DNA of 64,000 nucleotides from Cryptolaemus montrouzieri (GCA_013387265.2 JABFTP020000103.1:16572001-16636000); one strand, 5' to 3'; shown: positions 1 through 11,975, numbered from the stretch's first letter. A program made the numbers and translations. The notes: generated by a model not told the origin, from the sequence alone.

Positions 1-580
1 CCACAAGTCGCTGTCCTCCGGCACAAGAGTCGATCTTCGATATCGATCCTTTTTGCACGTTGTTACATAATCGCACTATCGTTTGATGCCATCCAGCACT
101 GAATATATCGACATGTTGAGGACAATGTGGCATTCATAGTGAGTGCCTATTAGCGATACATTCAAATGTTATTCAATTGATGGAAATCTGCTTGACGAGC
201 GCGGTTTGCAAGCGTGGCCTCGTCGATTTAGAATGTGTTTGCATGATCATCTGCTGATGATCGATATCAGTCGAGAATTGTGCGCGGAATTCACGATTCC
301 GTTTCCATTTGTACATGTGTTGTGGTTTTTCGTGACATGACCTACTTTGGTATGTCGACGTGAAAACACCATATTCAGACATGCCGATATATTTTAACAA
401 CTTGTGGTGATAAAATCATCTATTGCAGTCATTTATGTTGAATAATAAACACGCGGCAAAAATGTAAGGATATTATGAAAATTCGTTCTAATTACACTGG
501 CAGACAGAAATTACCTTAATGAAAGTTAAATGGAATTGAATGGGTTATTTTGTATCTACAACTAGTCTACCTAATCCATG
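1..580. other. unassigned sequence
   Basis: No gene, repeat or mobile-element signature was recognised. The short open frames here are opposite-strand pairs of 65 to 75 codons with no family motif, which is what chance gives. Confidence 0.4.
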
Positions 581-589
581 TTGGATATG

Positions 590-1180
590 CCCTTATGGAA
601 CCGCTTACCGTATTCTTCGTTAACGGCTCTCAAATTTTGAGGAAAAAAATTCAACTACGAGTGTAAAAAGTGAATCTTGAGCGACATATTGCATCCCATG
701 TCCTTGTAAGGCGCTAAGAGGTTGAGACTACCTCTTCATAGTTTTCGGCCCTGTGTTTTCCAGAAAATTACGAACAATATTTCGAAAACATGTCCATGCG
801 GATTTTTCGATCGGATTAAGTTTTTGTTCAAACTCTTCATCAGTCAGTAGGTGTCTTTTTTGTGGCCCTAAAAATATTCCTTCTTTTATTTCTGTCATCT
901 GTGATTTTTGGGAATTTTTGTTTCAAGTTAAACCATTTTTATCCATAACAAAATTTTTGATTAGTCCGATCTTGAGATGCAATGGAGGTAGCAATATATT
1001 TTCAGGATGCATTAAATGAGTGTGAAGAACATTTCGTAGACCAGGTGTAAGAGCGTCTAGCTTAGGCCACTCCCTTTTGAAATAATGATTTTTTTTGTCT
1101 CGACTATCCAACTCACAGAGGAAACAACAAAACTTCGTATATCCAAGCTGTAGACCTAGCAAAATAATCAATAAAAATGC
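590..1180 (-). pseudogene. relic of a cysteine-rich transposon-borne protein family (same family as 60536-62170)
   Basis: Read on the minus strand, this stretch gives blocks that align with the protein of the nested element at 60-62 kb. In order they are LLGLQLGYTKFCCFLCE, then WDSR-like LDSRDKK, ENILLPPLHLKIGLIKNFV, GIFLGPQKRHLL, a block ending FLENTGPK, and a final EEYGKRFHKGISNM block near 600-640. The matching blocks in the other copy are LLGQQSGYTKYPCFIC, DKIILPPLHIKLGMIKQFV and GIFDGPQIRQLM. The frame is broken several times and the N-terminal part is missing, so this is an old dead copy. The function is unknown; the family is common as an uncharacterised protein in insect genomes. No terminal repeats could be defined around it. 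Confidence 0.7.
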
Positions 1181-2340
1181 AGAAATTTTCTTGAAAGGTT
1201 GGGCACCAAACGGTATTACTTTTTATGAGATGTTGAATATGGTATAGAGTAAAAAAACGTTGAAAAAAGTTAACAAGGTAAGTATGCAAAATATTCTACA
1301 AATCTCAGTAAGATTCTGATAAAGGCCGTTGGTGATCACCTTGCGACTTGCGACAATCAGTTTTATAAAATTCAAAATATCTGTATTATAGGGATGTGTC
1401 AAATTCTTCGTACAAAGTTTCAATTAGGTAAATATTCAATATGGAAATTTTAAATAAACGAGAAGAAAAATTAGGTGAAATATCACAAAGTTTAACAGTT
1501 CGACAATTTTGTAAATACCGGCCGCTACACAGGGACGAGTTCGTTCTATGGGGCGTCAGATGCTACAAAACTGCAATGACGATGAGGTAAGTGAAACAAG
1601 GTAACTTCAACGACTTTGTGATCTGCAGATAGCTTTCATAAACCAAAATATAAATGATGAGGATTTTTCTGATGGAATCTCCCAGATTTCTCTCCATAAA
1701 TGAATTTTTAGGATTTTTCACTAGCCAATAAAACCCTGTAAGAGTATAGTACTAATCAACAAAACTTTTCTGAAACTTATTTCGAGTAGAATTAATTTTA
1801 AATTTTCAAAATATGAGATTGAATCAAAAAGTAATCTAATTTATGATAGATATCATTAAAAAAATATGATGTCATCATGAGAGACGCAAGAAACGAAATG
1901 GAGATGATTAAAATTACTCTTACCTTAACTTTTATGGGTTATTTACTCTATAATAATTTCCTTTGATTGTCAAAAGAAAATATACACTTTAAATTCAGCA
2001 AATGGAAACTAAACAAAAGTTTCAACTAATTTCTTAAGTCAAATTTGTTCAAAAAACTCTGTACTTCCAAGATGAGACGACGCTATACAGCATACAGAAT
2101 AAGAAAAGAAAATCGTCAAATCATCATTTCAGAAACCGGGAAGAAGTGGACTAGCTTGAAACATTTCAGCGAGCGTATACATTCGAAATATAAGAGCAGA
2201 ATTATCATATTACAGGAAAATTACGCAAGAATGCTGCAACTTTCTATGTATAATTTTAATTTATGTATTGTTTCATTTTGAAACTAATAAATATACCGGA
2301 ATCATATTAAATTCATTCATATAGAGAAATGGGACTGTTA
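1181..2340. other. unassigned sequence
   Basis: Nothing recognised. A 78-codon plus-strand frame at 2045-2281 is rich in Lys and Arg but shows no family motif and has no supporting context. I do not call it a gene. Confidence 0.35.
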
Positions 2341-2490
2341 CACGTTCGATAAGAGAGAGCGTTGCTACTAGTCCAAATTTGTTTTTGTTTTGTTGGTACA
2401 CTCTTCATATGTGAAGGTTCATTCCAATCTGTCAATTCATTCTTTGTTTACAAGCCATTTAGTGTCGCCGTGTCACAGTATTTTTGTACA

Positions 2491-3345
2491 ATGGAAAAAA
2501 TTGAATATCGTGGAGTGATAAAATTCTTATTTCTTGATGGTGTAGCGCCAAAAGAAATTCACGAACGAATGTTAAGATTGTATAATTGTTCACCTACAAT
2601 TAGAATAGAAGAATGATGTGTTGCTGAATTTAAACGTGGTCGTACAAGCCTTGAAGACGATCCACGTGAAGGACGTCCAAAACGCGCATCAACACCAGAA
2701 ATCATGGCCAAAATACAGGATATGGTTTTGGAAGATCGTCGATTGAATGAGACTTTCTCAGCAACATTTGGAGCGTTTTGAAAAGGATAAAGTGGATTTT
2801 GTGCGTCGATTCATCACCATGGATGAGACTTGGCTCTATCACCATGATCCTAAATCAAATCAAGAGGCTAAAGAGTGGTATGAACCTGGTTGTTCGGCTT
2901 CGAAACGAGTTCGTGTCCGGAAATCGGCCAAGAAGGTTATGGCATCAGATTTTTGGAATGCCAATGGAATTTTGTTTGTGGATTACTTTTAAACTGGTAA
3001 AACAATTAAATCTGAATATTATTGCAACCTTTTGGCCCAGTTGAAGGGAAAAACTCGTGAAAAAAGACCAGGTTTGCAAAAGAAAAAATCCTTTTTTATC
3101 AGGACAATGACCGTGACACAAGAGCATTTTGATAATGGCTGAAATCCATGAATTAAACTTCGAATTGTTGGAGCATTCACCGTATTCACCAGATTTGGCC
3201 CCCAGCAACGTCCATTTGTTCCAGATCTCAAAAAATGTATGCGTGGCAAGCGTTTTTCATCAAATGAAGAGGTCATAACGGCTGTTGAAGCGTATTTTGC
3301 AGACCTTCCGGATTCTCACTTCAGGAATGGGAAGTGTATTTTGAA
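2491..3345 (+). pseudogene. mariner transposase pseudogene
   Basis: The reading starts at ATG 2491 with a mariner N-terminus (EYRGVIKFLFLDGVAPKEIH) and runs through the linker RTSLEDDPREGRPKRAS. After VLEDRRL the helix-turn-helix part is deleted. The catalytic domain resumes with DFVRRFITMDETWLYHHDP, where the first catalytic Asp is kept, then VMASDFWNANGILFVDYF. The second Asp motif (HQDNA type) survives only out of frame near 3101, and the third (YSPDLAPSD type) near 3181 is frameshifted. The C-terminal GKRFSSNEEVITAVEAYF block is recognisable. A full mariner transposase has about 345 residues; this one has an internal deletion, stops and frameshifts and must be inactive. Flanking sequence from about 2335 to 3410 probably belongs to the element, but I could not pair its terminal repeats. 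Confidence 0.88.
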
Positions 3346-3410
3346 CCATAACATTGTATTTTTCTTATCGAACGACAAAACTTATTGAACAACCTGGTAT
3401 AATGTGTCCC

Positions 3411-3850
3411 TACACAGTACTCTGGGGCATACCTTATTTCACATATTTTGAAATCTTGTTGAATTCAATAAAAATGAGAAATAACGCTGTCCAACATTTG
3501 ATTGAGGGAGAGCTCCTTCTTTCATGGATTTTGCTTGAGCTAGGCAGATTGTTTATGGTACCTCTTGAATATGTTGATAATCGGTTAATTTTTCTATATT
3601 TACCAGAAGTACCATTTTCGTGAAGAACCATTCAGGAAGTTCGAAGATTTAATCATATTTTCGAAAGTTTCATTCAAGTGTTAGGCGTAGTTCATTTTCA
3701 ACCCATTTTTCAAAACTGTCCCAAATCCGATGGACAAAATATGATGATGATTCTGTCTTTTCCATTTTTTCCAACTGAAATTTCAACAAAGGTTGGTTGA
3801 TAGGAAAAATTGTATGTGAGGTGGAAATTCTAATTCTGGGATAGTATAGA
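3411..3850. other. unassigned sequence between two DNA transposons
   Basis: The opposite-strand frames of 65 to 89 codons in this gap show no family motif. It may include decayed mariner flank. Confidence 0.3.
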
Positions 3851-5183
3851 TATACATACAACCAAATTTATACGGAATCGCTCGATATTTTTAATATTAT
3901 CGCAAGGTTAGAATTGGTCATTTTTGAGGTATTGCAATTGAAAAAAGAAATAAATTGAGGTTAATTTTAAGGAAGAAACAAATAAGAGAAAATAAGAAAC
4001 TCTTCCCGCATGTAGTGAAAAAATTGAAAATTTGTGTCTTTTTTCTCGACTTCAGTAGTTTGTTTTACCTCCTGTTGCCCTGAATTCGTCTAGGCATGCT
4101 TTGGATTAGGTTTTTGACCTCCTCTGGGGTGATATTCTGTCTGTCTTCTGTAGCGGCTTGGATGAGCTGTTATGGGGTTCTTAGATTGCCCTGACGCGAT
4201 CTAGTTTTCCTTTTGAGATTATCCCACAAGTGTTCTCCAGACCTAAGTCCTATTGGCTTAGGTCTGGAGAGCAAGCTGGCCAATCCAAAATAGCGATTCC
4301 CTTTGTTTCAAGTGGACACCTCGCCAGAGTCTCACTATGGGCTCTGGCACTAGGTCTACGTAATTTCTAGCTGTTACACTCTCAGGAAACGAAATCAAAT
4401 CTGTTTTACCTCCCATCATTATGCCACCCCAAAACATTATACTTTCCCTTTGGTATTTCGGAATTTGTCTTGCTGCTCGGAGTCTAGCTTGTCTTCCACC
4501 ACCTCGTAAAACCTGAATCAGGCGATCATCTGATTGAACACCAATTCTGGTCTCATCCGAAAAAAGAACATTTTACCAATTCTCAATATTCCAATTTTGA
4601 TGCTCGATACACCAATGAAGTCTGTTCATTCTTTGTTGTCTGGTTAGCTCTGGAACTCTCAAGGGCCTTCTGCTGTATAAACCCCTTGAACGAAGTCTTT
4701 GACGTATCGTTTCGACTGGTACACTAATGCCTGTTGCTTCTTGCAATTTGGTACAAAAGTGGTCTTGTTCTTCGTAAGTGATCTTCCTACGACTTTTTCT
4801 AGGCCTATTTTGCAGAGATTGTAGCTCCACGTATTGGGCGTAGGCTTTTTAAATCACTCCCTGTGATACTCCCATTGTGGCCCCTATGTCCCTCTGTGTC
4901 ATCCCTTCTTCAACGAGAACAATTAATCGACCCCTTTGCATATCAGACAATCCAACGTAAGGCATTTTCAATTATGATTAAAGGCTTCTTTAAATTTTGA
5001 AATTCACAGTTTCAAATCTCAGTGACGACTGAGTACAATATCCCTAATATGAGGTGATTATTCTACAATTCTTTTCATACTATCCAGCTTTTTTGCAACA
5101 AAGAACTTCATTCTTCAGTCGTCACAATTAGTCAAAGATCCATGGTTAAAAACAATCAATAATGTGAATTAGCGAGTGATTCC
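3851..5183 (-). mobile_element. Tc1-like element, family A, copy 1
   Basis: This is the first of three copies of one Tc1-like family (others at 6784-8054 and 59612-63384). The left end carries the family terminal repeat, with core CAACCAAATTTATA at about 3859. The right end has the matching inner repeat (rich in AATCAATAATGTGAA, about 5154) but diverges after 5183, so the outer 25 or so bases are lost. Between them lies a transposase pseudogene on the minus strand. At 4234-4270 a segment has been replaced by its own inverted copy, giving a perfect 14-bp hairpin that the sister copies lack. Confidence 0.85.
4070..4966 (-). pseudogene. Tc1-like (DD34E type) transposase pseudogene
   Basis: The start is ATG at 4964-4966, giving MPYVGLSDMQRGRLIVLVEE and a GATMGVSQ helix-turn-helix. 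Then come a stop, VELQSLQNRPRKSRR, a second helix-turn-helix (ETIRQRLRSRGLYSRRPLR), LTRQQRMNRLHWCIEHQNW, a stop, and NVLFSDETRIGVQSDDR with the first catalytic Asp. IMFWGGIMMGGKTDLISF follows. The stretch holding the second catalytic Asp (MQDN.APH in copy 2) is deleted. The C-terminus around the third catalytic residue is disturbed by the inverted segment at 4234-4270. These proteins cut and paste their own DNA in the nucleus at TA sites. With two in-frame stops and a lost Asp, this copy is dead. Confidence 0.88.
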
Positions 5184-6783
5184 TTAAGTAAGCCGATAAA
5201 ATATTTAGGTTCAAAACAGAAAACAACAGAAATTTACTTTTGAATTTTGATCCTACACAAAAATCAAAACTTGAAAAATTTATTGCCAGGAACAGATTAG
5301 TGAGTGAACTTTTTGTTTTTCCAAATGGCCACACAGTTCATAAAAATTAGCAAAAAATATGTAATTAATTAAAAAAAACATTAAAACCAATATTGATTGT
5401 AGTTATTGAAACTCCGTTATAAAAAAATTATTGTTTAACATGAAAATTGATCAATATAAAAATGGATTATTCGTTCATGTCTTGCAAATTTTCATTCACT
5501 TGAAGTTCATGGCCTTGGCATATAAAATATTGACTTTTCTCAGTTGCACCATGTGTACAGTTAAATGGAGAATTTCAGGTTGCTTTATATCAAATGTCAG
5601 CATGTTTTGTTCAAGATAAAACATGGTAAACCCCTGAAAAGTTCTCACTGTATACTCGTGTAAATTACCTACGCATTTTTTTAATTGCCAGGAATAACGT
5701 ACAAGCAGTACCACACGATGACCGCTGCGATATACTGTAGTCAATCATGTTATGAGCAAGAGACTAAGAGATATGAGTTAGTCATGACGTGCATTTATAT
5801 ATTCTACTTAGACCATTTCACGTTGCGAAAGGACAGACATAAGAGCATATATATATTCCATATTACCGAGTGGGCATCTAGATACAACACGATATCGTAC
5901 TGAAAGTAAATTGTTTCTTTTTATTCATATAAATATATAAGTTAACACCTGCTATTCGCAATATGCGAACTTTTTGCCTGAAACGAGAGTTGTTGATGCG
6001 AATTGAGATATGCATTCCTTGGGATTTGACGATGTTGAGTATGATGTCAGTACTGAACATATTCGTGGACAGGTATTCACATAAATCAGCCAGAAATGGT
6101 AATACGCTTGGGGCACATATGCGCACAGATGTATGTGCTGATTTTAAAACGACATTATATACCTTCTATTTCAAAATGGGCTATTTCAGTGTTCATAATA
6201 TAGAGGATAAGATAAAAAACAAAACTGGTGAAAACTTATTCTATTTTGAACACTGTATGGATTCAGACGTTACTATCTGGTAGTTGATAAAAATGAAATG
6301 ATATATTTTTGTCTGATTTCCACATTGTTCATTTTTGATACACAAGTGAGTAAGAATGTGGTAACTATGCGGTTTTTGAATGTTAAGTAGTGGGGAGTGA
6401 TTCAATTTCAGTTTACTATTGATAGTGGTGAATTTTGGATTCTTACAAAGTTCATCAATTTTCAAACTTTTAAAGGAACGACAAATCTGACCTATGTAGA
6501 AATTGTTGCTGTCTGCACCAGATAACTTAAAAACTACCAATTTATTTGAATTTACTATAGGATTTCAAGAGTGATGATAATTTATTCTGAATGTGATTTT
6601 ATTTTTCAATTTGGAGAAATTATTTGTGATGTATTCACTTATTTCGTTGCACTATTTTCTCAATTAAGCTACGATCAAACTCGTTGTTGTGATTTAATGG
6701 TTTAAAATTCTTTTCAAGAATTTCTAATGATAGATGCATAGAAAATACTGTGTGCATCGTAAATTGGATGGAATCCTTAGAAA
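5184..6783. other. unassigned 1.6-kb stretch
   Basis: No recognised element. The longest frames are 6241-6540 on the minus strand (99 codons) and 5963-6283 on the plus strand (106 codons). They lack family motifs and overlap equally long frames on the other strand. I treat them as chance. Confidence 0.3.
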
Positions 6784-8054
6784 TACATACACATAACTCA
6801 ATTTATATGGAATCATCCGATATTTTGAATATTCCTCAGAGATATTTCAATTGCAAAAAGAAATAGATTAAGGTTTTTTAAGAAAGAAACAAAAAGAAGA
6901 AAATGAGTAACTCTTTCCTGTAGCAAAAAAATTGAAAATTTCCTCACGGAGTATTACCTCCTCTTAACCTGATACAAACCTGAATCCTTCGAGGCATGCT
7001 TTGAATTAGGTTTTCGACCTCCTTGGGGTGATCTTCTGTTACTCTTCTGTGGCGGCTTGGATGAGCTGTTGTGGGATTCTAGGATTATCCTGGCGCGATC
7101 TCATTTTCCTGGTCAGTGCTAAATAGCGATTCCCTCTGTTTCAAGATATGGTCGCGCGAGGTTGCTGGTATGCGGAGCTACATTATCTTGCATAAAAGTG
7201 AAATTATCACTGTGGGAACCCCGCCAGGGTCTGACTGTGGGCTCCAGCACTAGGTCCACGTAATTTCTAGCCGTTACACTTGCAGGAAACAAAATGAAAA
7301 CTGTTTTGCCTCCCAGCATAATACCACCCCAAAACATCACACTGCCCCCTTGGTATTTCGGAATTCGTCGAACACCAATTCTAGTTTCATCCGAAAAAAG
7401 AACATTTCACCAATTCTCAATATTCCAATTTTGGTGCTCGATACACCAATTAAGTCTGTCAATTTTTTGTTGTCTGGTTAGCTGTGTAACAGCCTTCTGC
7501 TGTATAAACCCCTTGAACGAAGTCTTCGACGTATCGTTCCGACTAATATACTGATGCCTGTTGCTTCCAGAAGTTGCCTTTAGAGTATGGGGTGCAACGA
7601 ACTTGAGTCTCCTGTTGCAATAAGGCACAAAAAGCGGTCTTTTTCTTTAGAAGTGATCTTCCTACGACTTCTGTTGCAGAGATTATAGCTCCACGTATCG
7701 AGCGTAGGTTTTTGGAATCACCCGCTATGATACCCCCATTGTGGCCGCTATATCCCTCCGTGGCACCGCTTCTTCAACGAGAGCAATTATTCGACCCCTC
7801 TGCACATCGGACAATCCAACGTAAGGCATTTTCAATTATGATTTTAGGCTTTTTTAAATTTCGAAATTCACAGTTTCAAATCCCAGTAACGACTGAGTAC
7901 AATATCCTGAACATGTGGCGGTAGTTCAACATTTCTTCTCATACTATGCGGTTTTTTACAACAAAAACTTCATTCTTCACAAGTAGTTCAAGGTTAAGAA
8001 CAATCAATAATGTGAAATACTGAGTGATTACATATTAATTTGATTGTGTGTATA
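6784..8054 (-). mobile_element. Tc1-like element, family A, copy 2
   Basis: Both terminal repeats are visible. The left end reads ATACATACACA...CAATTTATATGGAATCA, and the right end (about 8010-8054) carries the reverse complement (TGAAATACTGAGTGATTACA...TTTGATTGTGTGTAT). The length is about 1.27 kb. It contains the transposase relic described separately. This copy kept the second catalytic Asp block but lost the C-terminal block with the third acidic residue, a different lesion from copies 1 and 3. Confidence 0.88.
6960..7830 (-). pseudogene. Tc1-like (DD34E type) transposase pseudogene
   Basis: The minus strand begins at the same MPYVGLSD start as copy 1 (ATG at about 7828-7830) and has the same LTRQQKIDRLNWCIEHQNW motif followed by a stop. 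NVLFSDETRIGV carries the first catalytic Asp. The MFWGGIMLGGKTVFILFPAS and VTARNYVDLVLEPTVRPW blocks follow. DNFTFMQDNVAPHTSNLARP holds the second catalytic Asp. The segment that should follow (the NPIEHVWDNLK block seen at 59.9 kb) is deleted and replaced by the element's 3' flank. The copy is inactive. Confidence 0.88.
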
Positions 8055-9699
8055 TCTGAGCTAGAAGATTTTCTGAAGATGTTGCTATTTGAGCGAGGAA
8101 TTGACAGATATAAAAATGATATTCGATGGTATTCCTCTTCATCCAATTGAAATTTCATTTTCGGATGAATACAGCTTATGAATTTGAGAAAATGATTAAT
8201 TTGACTAGGTGCTTTGTTTAGGCAGATAAGTATCTCATCGACGAATATATACGAAAAATGAATATTTACAAGCAAGTTCCAATTCAGTACTCTGTTTTTG
8301 TGTGCTAGACACATATATCTGATGGAAGGAACGATTGAGTTGTACGCATAACTCCAGAAGAATTATCAATTCGCAATGCATCATAGGGTTAACATGTGAT
8401 TGTTCTAAAATATCAGTGTTAAGTTGATTCTTTCATCTCTCGAAATCTTTGAAAACATGTTATCTGAATCTACGTTCATGAGGCACTACGTTTCTTCAAA
8501 AATGATCCTCTTGAACTATCAGTAGGGAAGACATAATCTATGTAACTATCACTATTGAATATTTGTCTTTTCTCCTACCTCTTCTATGTCAACTCTAGTG
8601 GAAGTCCAAGTTCTTCTTCTTATCTATATTTTCTAGGACCTGCCTTATTTATCCTTCAGTAGCTGTTAGTATCCTTGTAAGTTTTTTCAAGTTTGTGGTT
8701 ACAAATTCAGTGACTTTAGCTGCTACTACGGAAAATGACTGAACAACATGCCTCAGCGTCTTTATTTTGGTAACTGTTCTGTAACTCGCTTTTCGAAATC
8801 TTCTTCGAAGCTAAATCAAGACTGTACGGAAGCTAAGGTATCTGTAAAACGTTGGGCTTTATCAAATATTGCTGTACGAGGTTCCATGGCTGGTACGTTA
8901 TCGTGATGAAGCAATCAATCTCCACTGTTCCAAAGCTGCAGTCGTTTTCTGGTTATTCCGTCATACAACCTTCACAGAACTCTGATAATATGATGACCAT
9001 TTATAATATAAAGAAAACTTGAGATTGCTTCGACAGTATCGTGATTTTTTTGATCTTGCTTGGAATAAAAACTTCCAGTAAGAAAATTAATGCTTAATTT
9101 CAGATCGTAACAATCAGCACATGATACAGAAAAGCCATAACTTCTTCAGGGAAATTTTCATCATTGTTGACCATTTCCAAGTTGTCGTTAGTACTTTCAC
9201 TACTAGATTTTTACTGTTCATCCGTCTGTGATTTGCGAATGAGTTTTGTTCAGTGTTATTTATTATTGTGGCTTTCTATTGCTGCCCATAGCGTGGGTCG
9301 CTATTAACAGATGTGCGTTAATCTTCAAATCATTTACTCCACTATTTTATCTGTGTTTTGCCGATTGACCGGTTCCCAATTGCTACCTCTTTCATTACGA
9401 TAGTTCCGCAAGAATCTTTTCGAAGCAAAATTTAATAATGATCCGTTATTCTGATTCTTCCCTCATTCTTTGGAAAGTGATACTATAATGAAGCTATGAA
9501 AGAATGCGTGTAGTTAGGATATTCTCGAGATAATCCTCGTATTAGGTATACATTTCTCTCAATTTTCAGTCCGTATCCGATGAAATGAATGAAGTTGAAA
9601 ATTTAGGCAACATTTTTTATTTTTAAGAAGAGAAAAAAGAAAATATGGACGCAGAAAATATTACGAAAACGCAGGGTATCAGCTATCGATGAATACATA
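8055..9699. other. unassigned 1.6-kb stretch
   Basis: No open frame above about 60 codons, no terminal repeats and no recognised motif. It could be ordinary intergenic DNA or very old repeats. Confidence 0.35.
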
Positions 9700-10680
9700 G
9701 ATTCTGACTGAAAAGTACCGGGAATTGATTATTTGAAAAATATTCTTAAAACGATTGTCAAAACTTTTGTTGTTGCTGGATTGGCACAACAGTTTTCTAT
9801 AATGACACGAAGTTTGAACGTGATCTGTCGTTTAGTTTGTTCATAGTGCTCGATTATTTCAGTTCTCACAAGTGTGTTTTGCGATTTTCAAAATGGATAA
9901 AAGTATCAAAGAATTTGTCTCAAATTTTGTATTGCAAATGGAATGTCCTTTACCGAATCGTTGAAAATCTACAGAAGGTTTTCGGTGAATCGATTTTATC
10001 AAAAACACGTGCATATACAAGGCATTCAACAGCGGTCGAGATGTGTAGGAAGATTAGCCTCGCTCTGAACTCAACTGAAGTTAACATCAATAGAAGGAAT
10101 GGTATTTGAAAATCGTCATTTAAGTTTGAGAGAGATAGGCAATGAACTTTCTGTGTCTCACCAATCTGTTTGTACCACTTTAAACGATTATTTGGTTATC
10201 AAACGCGTTGCCTTTTGACTTGTTTCAAAACAACTGCATTTTATTCAAAAATGGAATAATAAAAAGTAAATTGAATAAATCTTCCTGAAGACATGCTGGG
10301 ACGAGTCAATTCGGATCCCACATTCTTAAAATGCATTGTAACTGGTGATGAGACATGGGTTCATGAGCTTGACATTCAAACCAGTCACAATGATTCGCGA
10401 TTGCATCTTTCAACTGAACCGAAACGAAAAAACTTCGTCAGAGTCGATCAAAAGTCAAAGTAATATTGACTGCTGTCTTTGATTATCATGACGTTGTGCA
10501 CTCAAAGTTCTTGCCAGAAGATCAGACTTTAAATAAAGAATATTACCTGGAAGTTATGCGGCGTTTGAGAGAGCAAATTTGTTGAAAGAGGCCAGATTTC
10601 TGGAAAGATTTTGTACCACGACAATGCAATCATGTAACAAAATTAACTTCAATGCTCTGGTTAAGCCCAGAGAAAAGTGA
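9700..10680 (+). pseudogene. mariner relic, family B copy 1 (SETMAR-like mariner)
   Basis: A leader from about 9700 (GTACCGGGAATTGATTATTT) to ATG 9893 is shared with the minus-strand copy at 44.9-46.1 kb. The coding relic starts MDKSIKEFVSNFVLQM, is frameshifted, then gives NRHLSLREIGNELSVSHQSV (helix-turn-helix) near 10110. CIVTGDETWVHELDIQTS near 10330 carries the first catalytic Asp. LYHDNAI near 10610 carries the second. The relic stops before the third catalytic block. The full protein is about 340 residues. Multiple stops and frameshifts show that it is dead. Confidence 0.85.
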
Positions 10681-10860
10681 GCAATGAGACTCTAATTCAA
10701 TATTCGTCAGTGAAATCTTGGAAGAAAAGTCAAGAATACATAGTGTCACAAATACTTCTTTATATGTTAATACAAGCAATAAGACTTGTCTTGGTGGTTC
10801 TTGGTCTTACTGCTGCCCTTGGGGAAAACCTCTATTTCAACTGTTGAACTCCACGTACAA

Positions 10861-11021
10861 GTCTCTACTTAGGAATTTCCATTCATGGATCTCCACCTAG
10901 GAATGTCTAGCTACAGGTCTCCACCTAGGAATTTGTCTAGGTACGGGTCTCCACCTAGGATTTTCTATTCAGCACTCTCCACCTAGGAATGTCGGTCTAG
11001 GTACTGGTCTCCACCTAGAAC
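10861..11021. repeat. minisatellite, about 28-32-bp unit, six copies
   Basis: Six imperfect copies of a unit beginning GTCTCCACCTAGGAAT and often ending TCTAGGTAC-GG are arranged head to tail. The units vary in length from 28 to 32 bases, and CCTAGG is palindromic. The first copy is the most diverged (CTCTACTTAGG). The tract sits between two mariner relics and has no coding frame across it. Confidence 0.85.
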
Positions 11022-11329
11022 CTATATTTTGATATAGGTTACTACACAGTTTATGTGATACAAGATATGAATTTCAATATAATTTAATTAACTGCAATTT
11101 AGGAGGATTTTCAAGTTCAACTCATTCGCTTGAAGGTCCGCAAAGAAAGAAACGCCTAAACAGAAGAATGATCGTAGCACATGTACTTATCATATGCGAA
11201 TAATGCGCATCAGATTGTTGACCAGTGGCGTGACACAAATAGAGGGTTGACTGGAATCAGGTGTTTCTACTCAAATTGTTGTGACGTGATTTTAGCACGT
11301 TACAATCATTGGGAATGAATTTCTGACTA

Positions 11330-11640
11330 AAAACTAAACTAATACCATCAAACAACTACCGTATTCACCTGATATGGCTCCGGAATACATTTTTCTTTAT
11401 TTGAAACTCAAATTACCAGTTCGAGGTAGTCGATAGAAGTTATAAAATGAATTCCTGGCGAGGACTGAAGTCGATTTCGGAAAAAGCGTTCAGAAACGTT
11501 TTAATGATTGAATTATTTATTTGCGTAAATGTATTATGTCGGTAGGGGCTTAATTTGAGGAATTAAAAGCAATTTGGATGAAAAAAAATATATTTTGTGT
11601 TTCATTTTCCAATTTTCGGTACCGGACCCTATGTATATGA
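11330..11640 (+). pseudogene. mariner transposase C-terminal fragment
   Basis: Near 11350-11560 the plus strand reads TIKQLPYSPDMAPEYIFLYL, the third catalytic block of mariner with the final Asp replaced, since APxD is expected and the relic reads APEY. KLKLPVRGSR and an FND-II-rich tail follow, as in mariner C-termini. Upstream, 11120-11330 is probably the same element but too decayed to align. Only the last quarter of the gene is left. Confidence 0.7.
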
Positions 11641-11759
11641 CATTTTGTTGTCTTTTGAAATTTCTGCCTGAAATTCGTCTAGAACGATTCAAAAACGTCA
11701 AAAAGTAATTTGAAAGAAATCTGGACGTCGACCATGTGACGGAGCCTTCAAACAAGCAA

Positions 11760-11975
11760 CATCACCCACACGGAGGCACAGACGGACATTCGAAACGAGT
11801 TGCGAGAACTGGATTGAACCTCGTGTCAGTATTTGCATTGTCTGACAGGCAGGCAAATTAAATTGAATTTCTTATTGTGATCATGTTCGCATGCGAAATG
11901 CGATTCAATCGCGAAAAATCGCCGCATGGGCGTAGGATTCACAAAAACCAATTAAGTCTTGCATATGGCGAAATG
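11760..11975. other. GC-richer stretch with nested palindromes, possible regulatory DNA
   Basis: This stretch contrasts with its surroundings. It holds CACAYGGAGG-like GC-rich sequence, GTTCGCATGCGAA (a 12-base palindrome core, TTCGCATGCGAA) and CGATTCAATCG, and ends at a TACAGGGTGATC motif. It could be a host regulatory element or the edge of an unrecognised repeat. No coding frame is present. Confidence 0.25.
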
